Notes: generated by a model not told the origin, from the letters alone. Shown: positions 36,253 to 46,082, counted from the first letter of the stretch. The stretch: DNA of 64,000 nucleotides from CALZFJ01 sp964459845 (GCA_964459845.1 CAYWOC010000006.1:18432-82431); one strand, 5' to 3'. Made by a program: numbers and translations.

Positions 36253-36924
36253 TCAAATCGTGTCATTTGGATTTAATGCCATTTTCGGATTTTCACCAAT
36301 CAATATATCCAAAAACATTTTAAGTCGAGCCAAAAATTCGCGCAGCGTGTTTTTTATACGATAACGCAAAAGCGGCGACGGCTCTGCATTATACCCAACC
36401 GCATAAAGTCCATATCTGTCGGCGAGATATATGGCTCGCTCGTTATGATATTTTTGTGAAATTAATGTAATGGAGTCAAGGGCATACGTCTTTTTTGCCT
36501 TAACTATAGAATTGAGCGTTCTTGTTCCATCATAGTCCAAAATGATTCTATCAGCAGGTATTCCTCGAACGACAAGTGAGTCGCGAATAGCTTTGGGCTC
36601 ATCACAACCATTTTTTTGACTTTGAGAATAATCCCCACCACTGGCTATAATGACTTCAATCTTGCCAGCTTTGTATAATTTGTCGGTTGCAGTGATGCGG
36701 TTGTCAAAATAATGGTTGCGCGCACCCCATGGCGTTATCGGTGATGTAGCCAACAACAGCCCCACCCGATTATGCGGCACAGAATCAACAGAGTCATAAG
36801 TTCTGCCAACTGCATTACATCCAACTATAATGTAGCATGCGCCAATCACCACGAGCAGAATGACTACAATAGCCAAGCTGCATTTTACGCATATATTATT
36901 GTTTAGTTTACCTTTCATCTTCAT
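36253..36924 (-). CDS. SanA/YdcF-like DUF218 membrane protein
   Basis: A 223-residue inner-membrane protein with one N-terminal helix (SLAIVVILLVVIGACYIIV) and a periplasmic DUF218 domain of the SanA/ElyC kind, seen in RVGLLLATSPITPWGARNHY, EVIIASGGDYS, RDSLVVRGIPADRIILDYDG and ITLISQKYHNERAIYLADRY. Members affect envelope barrier function, possibly through the lipid carrier or peptidoglycan; the reaction is not settled. The frame opens at TTG 36942, but ATG 36924 is the better start. It is 162 bases upstream of the flippase gene and may or may not share its transcript. Confidence 0.85.
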   Translation of the reverse strand: MKMKGKLNNNICVKCSLAIVVILLVVIGACYIIVGCNAVGRTYDSVDSVPHNRVGLLLATSPITPWGARNHYFDNRITATDKLYKAGKIEVIIASGGDYSQSQKNGCDEPKAIRDSLVVRGIPADRIILDYDGTRTLNSIVKAKKTYALDSITLISQKYHNERAIYLADRYGLYAVGYNAEPSPLLRYRIKNTLREFLARLKMFLDILIGENPKMALNPNDTI

Positions 36925-37326
36925 TTTCTTGAAGAGCTTCAATTTGTAACATTTATTTTTCAGGTAATTTAGCCATTTTTCGTCACTTTAATGCCGCAAC
37001 AAGCGCAACACCTCGCAAAAAAACAATGGCAAGTTATTAAATTTTACCCAAAGCCGCAAAGGAATTCCATCGAAATCCCCAAAAAACGCTTTCATTTTCC
37101 AATTCCAAAATTCAATCATTAAAATTAGCCCCTATTTAAGTTTGGCATAAAGATATGGCAATATTTCAGATTTTATTGTAACTTTGTCCAATACAGCGTA
37201 CATAGATTATCCATTATGATGAATATTAGGCAACATTTAATTTGGTCAATTTTCCTAATTATACGCTGTGTTTTTAATTTCTAACCAATTTTTTACGAAA
37301 TCAAAATAAGTTTAAATCACCTCATT
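36925..37326. other. Intergenic region with leader-like elements upstream of the GNAT gene
   Basis: About 400 AT-rich bases between divergent genes. A TAACTTTG promoter-like box on the plus strand lies at 37179-37186. It is followed by an 8-base inverted repeat (ACAGCGTA at 37193-37200, TACGCTGT at 37262-37269) that encloses most of a 22-codon open frame at 37216-37284. This could be a leader transcript for the GNAT gene, but no known riboswitch fold is visible. Confidence 0.3.
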
Positions 37327-37833
37327 ATGAAGGTTATACAAGCTGAACTAAAAGATATGCAAACAATTATGCATATTATTGACTGTGCCAAACAGATTAT
37401 GCGCTCCAGCGGAAATCTCTCGCAATGGAGCAATGGATATCCCAATCAGAAGGTTATAGCTTCCGACATTGCCGCACATTGCGGCTTCATATGCATCGAA
37501 GATGACGGCTCTGCCGTCGCTTATTTTGCCGCAATACCAAGCCCCGACCCCACTTACCTCAATATCTATGAAGGCAAGTGGATCGACGACACCAAGCCAT
37601 ATCTTGTAATACACCGCATAGCGAGCAGCGCAAGCAGTCACGGTGTTTTTGACGCAATTATAGATTTCTGCACATCAAAAATCGACAACATACGCATCGA
37701 CACTCATCGCGACAATCTAATCATGCAGCATTGCCTCTCAAAGTGCGGTTTCAATTATTGCGGAATTATCCATTTGAAGAATGGTGATGAACGCCTTGCT
37801 TATCAGCTTCTCATCCATTACGAGAAAATGTGA
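37327..37833 (+). CDS. GNAT-family N-acetyltransferase
   Basis: A 168-residue acetyltransferase of the GNAT fold. Recognisable parts are the N-terminal MKVIQAELKDMQTIMHII, the central beta strands with YLVIHRIASSASSHGVFDAI (the acetyl-CoA-binding motif A region) and the C-terminal IDTHRDNLIMQHCLSKCGF, followed by YCGIIHL. The substrate is unknown. It is tempting to offer it as the missing acylase of the amino-sugar pathways, but GNAT proteins of this kind usually have other small-molecule substrates and it is not in either cluster. Confidence 0.85.
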   Translation: MKVIQAELKDMQTIMHIIDCAKQIMRSSGNLSQWSNGYPNQKVIASDIAAHCGFICIEDDGSAVAYFAAIPSPDPTYLNIYEGKWIDDTKPYLVIHRIASSASSHGVFDAIIDFCTSKIDNIRIDTHRDNLIMQHCLSKCGFNYCGIIHLKNGDERLAYQLLIHYEKM

Positions 37834-37965
37834 CAACAACGACACTTAACATTATGTGCGCAAATGCACTTTTTGTCATACATATTCGTATATTATTAGC
37901 GGATTCTGAGAATAATTCATTAATTTTGTATTCAGGAAATAATTAAAATCAAAATACATAACAAA

Positions 37966-39171
37966 ATGAGATTAAAACATCTTGTTTGCGGTCTATTCGC
38001 AACATCAATGGCACTATGTGCCAACGCTGCCGATGACGGCATTATCACCCCTGACAGCACTGGCTTCTATTTCACCGATGTAAAGGTGGTGAAGACCACT
38101 TCGGTAAAGGATCAGAACAAATCAGGAACATGCTGGTGCTTCTCCGGCAATTCGTTCATCGAAGACGAAATTTTGCGTAAGAGCAAAAAAGAAGTTGATC
38201 TTTCCGAAATGTACATTGTGCGCAAATGTTATGAGGACAAGGCCAAGAAATTTATGCGCATGTATGGCAGCATTGTTTTTGCCGAAGGCGGAAGCATCCT
38301 TGATGTGCCATACGTTATGGAAAATTACGGTGCTATGCCAGAAGAGGCTTACCCGGGTCTAAAATATGGCGATGAAAAACATAACCACAAAGAGCTTTCC
38401 GCCGTATTGAATGCATATATCCGTGCCGTGGTGCAAGTTCCCAACAAGAAACTCTCCAAATCATGGTATGAAGGTTTTTGCGGTATCCTTGACGCATATT
38501 TCGGAAAAGTTCCAGAGACTTTCACATATAAGGGGAAAACATACACTCCACGCTCTTATGAACAATCACTCGGGCTGAACTTCGACGACTATATGGCATT
38601 CACTTCATTCACGCACCATCCGTTCTATAAGCCATTTATGCTTGAAGTGTCTGACAACTGGCTTTGGGGTTCTTATGAGAACGTGCAGATGAACGAGTTG
38701 GAGGACATTGTTGATAACGCAATCAACCACGGATATTCAGTAGTATGGGCCGCCGACGTGAGCGAAGTTGGCTTCAAATGGCGCAAGGGATATGCCATCT
38801 TGCCTAAGGCTAAAGAGGAAAAGGATCTCGACGGAACTGAATTGTCGAAATGGGTTCAAGTGTCTGATGCTGAACGTGAGAATATGAAATACAACATCAA
38901 GGGTCCAGTTGAGGAGATAAAAGTTACACAAGAGATGCGCCAAGAGATGTTTGACGACCAAGAAACCACCGACGACCACGGAATGGTTATCGTTGGTATA
39001 GCTAAAGACCAAAAGGGCAACAAATATTACAAAGTGAAGAATTCTTGGGACACTAACCAAATCTACAAAGGTTACTTCTACGTTTCTATGCCTTATTTCT
39101 TGGCAAAAACTATGAGTATCTATGTAAACAAAGAAGCTGTTCCGGCAGCAATTCTATCAAAGCTGAAATAA
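37966..39171 (+). CDS. Exported C1B cysteine peptidase (aminopeptidase C/bleomycin hydrolase type)
   Basis: A 401-residue papain-fold peptidase of the C1B family. A signal peptide ends near ANA (residue 21), so unlike the classical cytosolic PepC it is exported. The active site is complete: Gln50 and Cys56 in QNKSGTCWCFSG, the histidine in TTDDHGMVIVG, and the asparagine in YKVKNSWDTN. A TAATTTTG promoter box lies at 37921-37928 and a 17-bp hairpin follows the gene. It probably trims peptides in the periplasm. Confidence 0.92.
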   Translation: MRLKHLVCGLFATSMALCANAADDGIITPDSTGFYFTDVKVVKTTSVKDQNKSGTCWCFSGNSFIEDEILRKSKKEVDLSEMYIVRKCYEDKAKKFMRMYGSIVFAEGGSILDVPYVMENYGAMPEEAYPGLKYGDEKHNHKELSAVLNAYIRAVVQVPNKKLSKSWYEGFCGILDAYFGKVPETFTYKGKTYTPRSYEQSLGLNFDDYMAFTSFTHHPFYKPFMLEVSDNWLWGSYENVQMNELEDIVDNAINHGYSVVWAADVSEVGFKWRKGYAILPKAKEEKDLDGTELSKWVQVSDAERENMKYNIKGPVEEIKVTQEMRQEMFDDQETTDDHGMVIVGIAKDQKGNKYYKVKNSWDTNQIYKGYFYVSMPYFLAKTMSIYVNKEAVPAAILSKLK

Positions 39172-39214
39172 CAAACCCTAATCGGTCATTCGATTTGGAA
39201 TAAAACTTATATAC

Positions 39215-39252
39215 AGAAAAGAGGAGTTTGCAGCAGCAAACTCCTCTTTTCT
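39215..39252. terminator. Bidirectional terminator, 17-bp perfect stem
   Basis: Arms at 39215-39231 and 39236-39252 are perfectly complementary with a 4-base loop (AGCA), flanked inside the stem ends by A-rich and T-rich sequence. It lies between two convergent genes (C1B peptidase and DUF308 protein) and can serve both. Confidence 0.9.
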
Positions 39253-39293
39253 ATGCGACCAAAGTTTCCAAACGCACCGACAATGCCAATGCT

Positions 39294-39902
39294 TCACTTT
39301 TCTGTACCACTCGCCGAATCGGCCTCTGCCGACTGCTTCTTTTTTAAGGCTCTTCGCTCTGCTATATATTCCGTCAATGACGCAACAGAGAAACACATAA
39401 GCGCAATGCCAGTTATCAAGTTCACCCACTTTTCCACCGTACGGATGTCAGTTATTATAAGCACGAAACCAGCCACTGCCACAAGCACAGGCAGAACATA
39501 TAGCCATATAGACACCGATATGCGGCGCGATGTGATGAGAAGCATCACAATGTGATACAGTCCTCCTATTATCAAAATTATCGCAAAAAGATATGCAAGG
39601 ATTTCCACAAACAGCAATGGGCGCAATATGAGCGACAATCCGAAGCATATTCCGCCTATCGACGGAAGCAGCCCGCCATTTGAATATCCCACAGAATCAG
39701 CACCATCATCGGGCATCGACATAGCGCGCGACATCTGCGAGAGCATAAGAACCAAAGAAATAACCGACGGCACAAGGAACATAATGCCAAGCACTATCAC
39801 TATTCCTTCCATCAACCGAGCCTCATCATACAGCAACACAAGCAGAAGCCCAGCAAGCATCACAAACGTATTCACAAGAAATATTGAACTCTTTTTGAAC
39901 AT
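39294..39902 (-). CDS. DUF308/HdeD-like membrane protein
   Basis: A 202-residue inner-membrane protein with about six hydrophobic helices arranged in pairs, as in the HdeD/DUF308 family, and a charged C-terminal tail (AERRALKKKQSAEADSASG). No catalytic motif is visible. HdeD of E. coli is linked to acid stress, but the family's function is otherwise unknown. A TATTTTTG box on the minus strand lies at 39944-39937, back to back with the promoter of the next, divergent gene. Confidence 0.8.
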   Translation of the reverse strand: MFKKSSIFLVNTFVMLAGLLLVLLYDEARLMEGIVIVLGIMFLVPSVISLVLMLSQMSRAMSMPDDGADSVGYSNGGLLPSIGGICFGLSLILRPLLFVEILAYLFAIILIIGGLYHIVMLLITSRRISVSIWLYVLPVLVAVAGFVLIITDIRTVEKWVNLITGIALMCFSVASLTEYIAERRALKKKQSAEADSASGTEK

Positions 39903-40019
39903 ATGTTTAAGTTTTTAAGTTTTAATTATGTAACAACAAAAATAATCATTTTTGTTTATACTTTTCCTTATTTTTCGTAATTTTGCGACATAAACATTAA
40001 TAAATAGAAAAAAACTACG

Positions 40020-40994
40020 GTGAACAACGTCCGGAAAATATTAGCAGTAATAAACCCAATCTCAGGAACCACAAAGAAAGAATACATCCCTGAGGTGATA
40101 GGACGCACAATCGACAGCTCGAAATACAAAGTGTCGGTGAGGTTCACGAAATATGCGTCACATGCCACCGAGCTGACAAGTCAAGCCATAAAGGAGGGCT
40201 ATTACGGCGTGATAGCAATAGGAGGCGACGGCACCATCAATGAAGTGGCGGCAGCACTCCGCGACTCCGACACGGCTCTCGGCATTGTTCCATGCGGCTC
40301 GGGCAATGGGCTTGCAAGGCATCTCGGAATCCCGATGAATATAGAAAAAGCCCTGACGACACTCAACGAAGACAATATAATGTCGCTCGACTACTGCACA
40401 GCAAACGACCGACCGTTCTTCTGCACTTGCGGTGTGGGATTTGATGCCCTCGTGAGCCAAAAATTCGCTGAAGCAAAAAAACGCGGTCCACTCAGTTACA
40501 TCAAAAAAACTCTCGCCGAATATCTGAAATACCGCAGCCAGGTCTATTGCATCGAGACGGCAGACAAAATAATAACCGAAAAAGCTTTTGTGATAGCATG
40601 CGGAAATGCTTCACAATATGGCAATAACGCATTTATAGCACCTCAGGCGAGCATGTGCGACGGACTTATCGACGTTACTGTCATCCATCCATTCACACCT
40701 CTCGACACCGCCATCATGGGCGTACTGCTTTTCACCAAGCACATCGATCAGGACACCAACATCCACTCGTTCCGCACACCAGAACTTACAATACACCGTC
40801 CGAAAGCCGACATCATGCACATCGACGGAGAGCCGATAATGATGCAAGCCGACATACATATAAAATGCCACAAGTCGGGCATTAAAGTATTTCTTCCTAC
40901 CGATTTCAGCGAAGACAAAAAGACGCTGCTCACTCCTATCGAAGACGGATTTTGGGATTTCGTAAACACTATCCGCAACGAGCTGAACATATAA
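40020..40994 (+). CDS. YegS/DagK-type lipid kinase
   Basis: A 324-residue soluble lipid kinase of the diacylglycerol-kinase catalytic family. Seen: VINPISGTTKKE near the start, the nucleotide-binding AIGGDGTINEVAAAL, and IVPCGSGNGLARHLGIP; the C-terminal beta domain includes HIDGEPIMM. It would phosphorylate diacylglycerol or a related lipid at the inner membrane. The start is GTG at 40020, just after a TAATTTTG box (39978-39985) with TTTG 23 bases upstream of it. Confidence 0.92.
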   Translation: MNNVRKILAVINPISGTTKKEYIPEVIGRTIDSSKYKVSVRFTKYASHATELTSQAIKEGYYGVIAIGGDGTINEVAAALRDSDTALGIVPCGSGNGLARHLGIPMNIEKALTTLNEDNIMSLDYCTANDRPFFCTCGVGFDALVSQKFAEAKKRGPLSYIKKTLAEYLKYRSQVYCIETADKIITEKAFVIACGNASQYGNNAFIAPQASMCDGLIDVTVIHPFTPLDTAIMGVLLFTKHIDQDTNIHSFRTPELTIHRPKADIMHIDGEPIMMQADIHIKCHKSGIKVFLPTDFSEDKKTLLTPIEDGFWDFVNTIRNELNI

Positions 40995-41208
40995 ATCCCA
41001 TTTGTCAAAAATCCGACCTAATTTCATCATATTGCCAGCGCTCATCTGCAATTTAACAAATTTTACACCACAATTAGTGCCACACAAAGCCTTTTCTGCT
41101 AAAAAACACATAAATATATTTGTTCAAAACCACGATTATTACTAAATTCGTAACGAAACTAATTAAGAGTTTCTTTATTACCATACTAATAACCTAAAGT
41201 TCCTTGTA

Positions 41209-43155
41209 ATGAGCTATTTAAAATTTGATAAAAGCCTAATGATCAATTTGGAGCAGTCACTTCCCAAAGAGATGCTGCGCACAAACAGATCGGGCGCATA
41301 TCATTGTACAACAATAGTGGGATGCAACACCCGTAAGCAACACGGGCTGCTCGTAATCCCTATTCCTGAAATGGACGACGACAACCACGTTCTTCTTTCT
41401 TCTCTTGACGAGACTGTGATTCAACATGGCGCCGCATTCAATTTAGGGCTACACAAGTACAATGGTTCTTGCTACAGTCCTAACGGGCATAAATACATCC
41501 GTGAATATGACTGCGAGACAGTGCCTCGCACCACATATCGCGTAGGTGGTGTAATCCTCACAAAAGAGAAGATTTTCATCTCGCACGAGAACAGAATACT
41601 TATACGCTACACCCTCGTCGATGCTCACTCTCAGACGACACTGCAATTCCGTCCTTTCTTGGCTTTCCGAAATGCCAATGACCTGTGTATGGAAAACGGA
41701 GTGGCAAGCCGCGACTATCACGAGGTGAACAATGGAATCGCCACTTGCATGTATCCCGGGTATCCCTCATTATATATGCAATGCAGCCACAAGCCTGAGT
41801 TTGTCTATAACCCCAACTGGTATAAAGGCATTGAATACACAAAGGACCAAGAGCGTGGCATACCGTATCGCGAGGATCTTTATGTCCCCGGGTATTTCCA
41901 ACTCAACATCAAGAAGGGCGAAAGCATCATCCTGTCAGCTGGCATATCAGAAGTCAATCCCAGACAACTTGCAAAAATGTATGCCGATGAGATAAAGACA
42001 CGCACACCACGCACCAGTTTCTACAACTGTCTGAAAAATAGCGCAAAGCAATTCTACGTTGAGCGCACCGACGGAAAATACATCTTGGCTGGTTACCCCT
42101 GGTTCAAAATCCGCGCGCGCGATGAGCTCATAGCTTTGCCTGGCACCACAATTTCAGTCCACCACCGCGGCGACTTCGAGGAAATTATGGATACCGCACA
42201 AAAAGCTCTGCACAACTTTATGACCACAGGCTCATGTGACACTCCAATGCAAGGCATCGACCTGCCTGATGTGCCGCTTTGGGCTGTGTGGGCTATTCAA
42301 CAATACTATAAAGAAGCCGGTGAGACCGAAACACGCAAACGCTTTGGCGGAATCGTGAAAGAAATCATCGAATACATAATTGCCAACAAGCATCCAAATC
42401 TTGAATTTACCGAGTCGGGACTTATTTCCACAAATGGCAAAACATACCCAGTGTCATGGATGGACTCATCAAATCCCGACGGAACGCCAAAGATTCCGCG
42501 TACAGGATTCCTTGTGGAGTTCAACGCTCTGTGGTATAACGCTCTGATGTTTGCTCATGCTCTGTTTGCCACCGACCCTGCCGAGCATGAAAGCATAATC
42601 AAATGGGAAAACATAGCATTGCAATGCAAAGACTCGTTCACCGAAACTTTCATGAACGACTTCGGCTACCTATATGACTACGTTTCTGGTCTATTCACCG
42701 ATTTGAGTGTACGACCAAACATGATTATTGCCGCAGGTCTCGACTTCTCGCCGCTCGACCGCCGTCAGCGCAAGTCGGTGCTTGATGTGGTGACTCGCGA
42801 ACTTCTCACACCTAAAGGCTTGCGCACACTCAGCCCTAAGAGTTATGGCTACAGCCCATTCTATGTAGGAAGTCCTGAAGAACGAGAGTACGCCTACTAT
42901 CAAGGCTCAGCACGCCCATGGCTTATGGGATTCTATGCCGATGCCTATATAAAAGTGTTCGGGATGAGCGGCGTTTCATTCATCGAGAGAATGATGATAG
43001 GCTTCGAAGACGAAATGACAGAAGGATGCATCGGTTCGCTGTCTGAGCTTTACGACGGCAATCCGCCTTTCACTGGGCGCGGTGCAGTAAGTTTCGCAAC
43101 TAATGTAAGCGGAGTGCTTCGAGTATTGCGCCTGCTGAAAAATTTGAATGTATAA
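41209..43155 (+). CDS. Glycogen debranching enzyme (GDE, amylo-alpha-1,6-glucosidase)
   Basis: A 648-residue cytosolic debranching enzyme. The N-terminal bacterial GDE domain (PF12439 type) begins SYLKFDKSLMINLEQSLPKE and contains RTNRSGAYHCTTIVGCNTRK. The C-terminal (alpha/alpha)6 domain (PF06202 type) contains YPWFKIRARDELIALPGT, VSWMDSSNPDGTPKIPRTG and SPKSYGYSPFYVGSPEERE. It removes alpha-1,6 branches from glycogen. It is first of a three-gene unit with a GT4 and a GH57 enzyme, 28 bases before the next gene; a TATATTTG box lies at 41115-41122. Confidence 0.93.
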   Translation: MSYLKFDKSLMINLEQSLPKEMLRTNRSGAYHCTTIVGCNTRKQHGLLVIPIPEMDDDNHVLLSSLDETVIQHGAAFNLGLHKYNGSCYSPNGHKYIREYDCETVPRTTYRVGGVILTKEKIFISHENRILIRYTLVDAHSQTTLQFRPFLAFRNANDLCMENGVASRDYHEVNNGIATCMYPGYPSLYMQCSHKPEFVYNPNWYKGIEYTKDQERGIPYREDLYVPGYFQLNIKKGESIILSAGISEVNPRQLAKMYADEIKTRTPRTSFYNCLKNSAKQFYVERTDGKYILAGYPWFKIRARDELIALPGTTISVHHRGDFEEIMDTAQKALHNFMTTGSCDTPMQGIDLPDVPLWAVWAIQQYYKEAGETETRKRFGGIVKEIIEYIIANKHPNLEFTESGLISTNGKTYPVSWMDSSNPDGTPKIPRTGFLVEFNALWYNALMFAHALFATDPAEHESIIKWENIALQCKDSFTETFMNDFGYLYDYVSGLFTDLSVRPNMIIAAGLDFSPLDRRQRKSVLDVVTRELLTPKGLRTLSPKSYGYSPFYVGSPEEREYAYYQGSARPWLMGFYADAYIKVFGMSGVSFIERMMIGFEDEMTEGCIGSLSELYDGNPPFTGRGAVSFATNVSGVLRVLRLLKNLNV

Positions 43156-43183
43156 CCGTGAAAATAAATTGCATCATTAATAT

Positions 43184-44443
43184 ATGAAAGCTTTAATGTT
43201 CGGGTGGGAATTTCCACCTCATATCCTCGGAGGTCTCGGTACTGCCAGCCATGGGCTGACTAAAGGCATGTTCGAGAATGGCGATATGGACATTACATTT
43301 GTAATACCCAAACCTTGGGGCGACGAAGACAAGGATTTCGCAAAAATCGTGGGAGCCAACTGCGTGCCAGTGGCTTGGCGTGACGTGAATTGGGACTATG
43401 TTCAGAGCCGAATAGGCAATGTAATGGAACCTCAATTATATTTTGATCTTCGCGACCATATCTATGCCGACTTCAACTATATGGGCACCAACGACCTTGG
43501 ATGTATTGAATTTTCGGGTCGCTATCCCGATAATCTTTTAGAGGAAATCAACAACTACTCAATTGTGGCTGGTGTAATTGCCCGCACCATTCCTTGTGAT
43601 GTCATCCACTCCCACGACTGGCTGACGTATCCTGCCGGAATACATGCCAAGCAGGTCACTGGCAAACCTCTTGTGATACATGTACACGCCACAGATTTCG
43701 ACCGCAGCCGCGGCAACGTGAACCCCACGGTATTTGCTATCGAAAAAGACGGCATGAACAATGCCGACCACATTATCACAGTCAGCAACCTTACTCGCCA
43801 AACCGTAATCGAGAAATACGGTATCAGCCCAGACAAAGTGACCACCGTGCATAATGCCGTTGAGCCTTTAAGCGACGAGATAAGAAACATTAAAATGAAA
43901 AAAGGCAAAGACAAAGTTGTCACCTTCCTCGGTCGAATCACAATGCAGAAAGGTCCTGAATACTTTGTCGAAGCTGCGGCAAAGGTCCTCCAGAAGACAC
44001 ATAATGTGCGATTCGTGATGGCTGGAAGTGGTGACATGATGGAAAAGATGATACGACTTGCCGCCGACCGTGACATTGCCGACAGATTCCACTTCACAGG
44101 CTTTTTAAAAGGCCGCCAAGTGTATGAAATGCTTGCCGCAAGCGACGTGTATATTATGCCTTCTGTATCCGAACCGTTCGGAATATCACCGCTCGAAGCT
44201 ATGCAGATGGGCGTGCCGTCAATCATTTCAAAACAATCAGGTTGTGCCGAAATCCTTGAAAATGTCATAAAAATCGACTATTGGGACATCAATGCTATGG
44301 CAGATGCGATATATTCGATTATAAAATATCCGGCAATGTACAAGCATCTGCGCGACAATGGGCTTGCCGAAATCGACACAATCCAATGGAAAAAAGCCGG
44401 TGCTAAAGTAATTGACATATATCATAGAGTAACTGGTAAGTAG
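43184..44443 (+). CDS. GT4 glycosyltransferase of the glycogen operon
   Basis: A 419-residue retaining glycosyltransferase of the GT-B fold. The N-terminal WEFPPHILGGLGTASHGLTKG is the glycogen/starch-synthase-like start, and the C-terminal domain carries FLGRITMQKGPEYFVEAA and the donor-binding EPFGISPLEAMQMG (Glu-x7-Glu). It sits between the debranching enzyme and the GH57 amylase, so it probably elongates glycogen; whether the donor is UDP-glucose, ADP-glucose or another activated sugar cannot be told. Separated by 28 and 60 bases from its neighbours. Confidence 0.9.
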   Translation: MKALMFGWEFPPHILGGLGTASHGLTKGMFENGDMDITFVIPKPWGDEDKDFAKIVGANCVPVAWRDVNWDYVQSRIGNVMEPQLYFDLRDHIYADFNYMGTNDLGCIEFSGRYPDNLLEEINNYSIVAGVIARTIPCDVIHSHDWLTYPAGIHAKQVTGKPLVIHVHATDFDRSRGNVNPTVFAIEKDGMNNADHIITVSNLTRQTVIEKYGISPDKVTTVHNAVEPLSDEIRNIKMKKGKDKVVTFLGRITMQKGPEYFVEAAAKVLQKTHNVRFVMAGSGDMMEKMIRLAADRDIADRFHFTGFLKGRQVYEMLAASDVYIMPSVSEPFGISPLEAMQMGVPSIISKQSGCAEILENVIKIDYWDINAMADAIYSIIKYPAMYKHLRDNGLAEIDTIQWKKAGAKVIDIYHRVTGK

Positions 44444-44503
44444 ATTCTTACCCAATCGACTTAATTAAAATATTTTACTGAACAAACATTAGACAATAAT
44501 AAA

Positions 44504-45952
44504 ATGAAAGCCATTTGTTTTTATTTTCAGATACATCAACCATTTCGTTTGAAGACCTACCGCTTCTTCGACATCGGCAACGACCATTACTATTACGATG
44601 ATTTTGCCAACGATGACATCATAACACGCATTGCACACCGCTCGTATCTTCCAGCCAACGAGATGCTGCTTGATATGATTAAATCTTCTAATAAGAAATT
44701 TAAGGTCGCATTCTCCATCACTGGCACAGCCCTCGAACAGCTCGAACAATACGTTCCTGAATTCATCGACTCGATGAAGGAGCTTGCAGCCACAGGGTGC
44801 GTGGAATTTCTGTCGGAGACTTACGCACATTCTTTGGCATCGCTTGCCGACCCTGAAGAGTTTGCTGAGCAGGTGAAAGCTCACGACGACAAAATTTTTG
44901 AGCTTTTCGGACAGCGACCAAAGGTTTTCCGCAACACCGAGTTGATTTACAGCGATGACATTGCTTCTATGGTTTCTTCAATGGGCTTCAAAGGCGCAAT
45001 TACTGATGGAGCTAAACACATCCTTGGCTGGAAATCGCCTAATTACGTCTATGCATCGGCAGCAGCTCCTAAACTGAAGCTGCTACTCAAAAACTCTAAA
45101 TTGAGCGATGATATTTCATTCCTATTCAGCAATCCTGAATGGGAGTCATATCCTCTCACTGCCGACAAATATATCGATTGGATTGCCAATCTGCCTGAAG
45201 AGGAGCAAATCGTGAATCTGTTCATGAATTATGAGACATTCGGAGAACTTCAAGCTCGCGAGACGGGAATATTTGAGTTCATGAAAGCACTGCCCCGATT
45301 TGCGAGCGAAAAGGACATCGCATTTTGGACTCCAAGCGAAACTCTGTCGAAGCTCAAATCAGTAGGCGAATTGGCAGTGCCTTACCCTATGTCTTGGGCT
45401 GACGAAGCTCGCGACACAAGCGCATGGCTTGGCAATGACCTGCAAAATGAAGCATTCAAAAAGCTATATTCTGTGGCTGAGCGAGTGCGTCTTTGCGATG
45501 ACCGGCGCTTGAAACAAGATTGGTACTATCTTCAAACTTCCGACCACTTCTTCTATATGAGCACGAAACACCGCAACGACGGTGCAGTGCACTCTCATTA
45601 CAGCCCCTACGACACTCCGTTCCAAGCATTCACCAACTATATGAATGTCCTTTCAGACTTCATTGTGCGTGTAGAAGAGCAATATCCGCTTTCCATCGAA
45701 AACGAGGAGCTTAACGCACTGCTCACAACTATCCGCAACCAGTCGAAAGAGATTGAAGAACTCAACCGTGAAATCGCCTTGATGAGAACCAATATCATAA
45801 AGGCAGAAGACGATGATATGGTGCCCCTTGTAAAAAAAGAGTTGGAGAAAAAGAAAGCCACAAAGAAAGCTGCTTCAAAATCGGATGCAAAGGCAACAGA
45901 TAAAAAAACAGCCACTAAAAAGTCAACAAAAAAAGCTGCTAAGAAGGAATAA
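44504..45952 (+). CDS. GH57 alpha-amylase/glucanotransferase with lysine-rich tail
   Basis: A 482-residue glycoside hydrolase family 57 protein, acting on glycogen or malto-oligosaccharides. The GH57 fold is seen from the start (FYFQIHQPFRLKTYRFFD) to the catalytic-glutamate region KVFRNTELIYSDDIASM and later NYETFGELQARETGIFEF. Residues about 405-440 form a coiled coil, and the last about 39 residues are a lysine-alanine-threonine tail (KKATKKAASKSDAKATDKK and on), unlike other GH57 enzymes I know. It might bind nucleic acid, membrane or glycan. Last gene of the glycogen operon. Confidence 0.92.
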   Translation: MKAICFYFQIHQPFRLKTYRFFDIGNDHYYYDDFANDDIITRIAHRSYLPANEMLLDMIKSSNKKFKVAFSITGTALEQLEQYVPEFIDSMKELAATGCVEFLSETYAHSLASLADPEEFAEQVKAHDDKIFELFGQRPKVFRNTELIYSDDIASMVSSMGFKGAITDGAKHILGWKSPNYVYASAAAPKLKLLLKNSKLSDDISFLFSNPEWESYPLTADKYIDWIANLPEEEQIVNLFMNYETFGELQARETGIFEFMKALPRFASEKDIAFWTPSETLSKLKSVGELAVPYPMSWADEARDTSAWLGNDLQNEAFKKLYSVAERVRLCDDRRLKQDWYYLQTSDHFFYMSTKHRNDGAVHSHYSPYDTPFQAFTNYMNVLSDFIVRVEEQYPLSIENEELNALLTTIRNQSKEIEELNREIALMRTNIIKAEDDDMVPLVKKELEKKKATKKAASKSDAKATDKKTATKKSTKKAAKKE

Positions 45953-46043
45953 TCACATAACTGTCATCATAACGTGAATTGTGATTCAACATTTAACACA
46001 GATTTGGCAAAGGAAATAGATTCTTAATTATTTAATATTGTAG

Positions 46044-46082
46044 AGAATGGGCATAATGATTTATAGGCATTATGCCTATTCT
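46044..46082 (+). terminator. Terminator of the glycogen operon
   Basis: Arms at 46044-46058 and 46068-46082 pair over 15 bases with one G-T wobble and a 9-base loop, followed by TTTTCTC. Confidence 0.8.
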
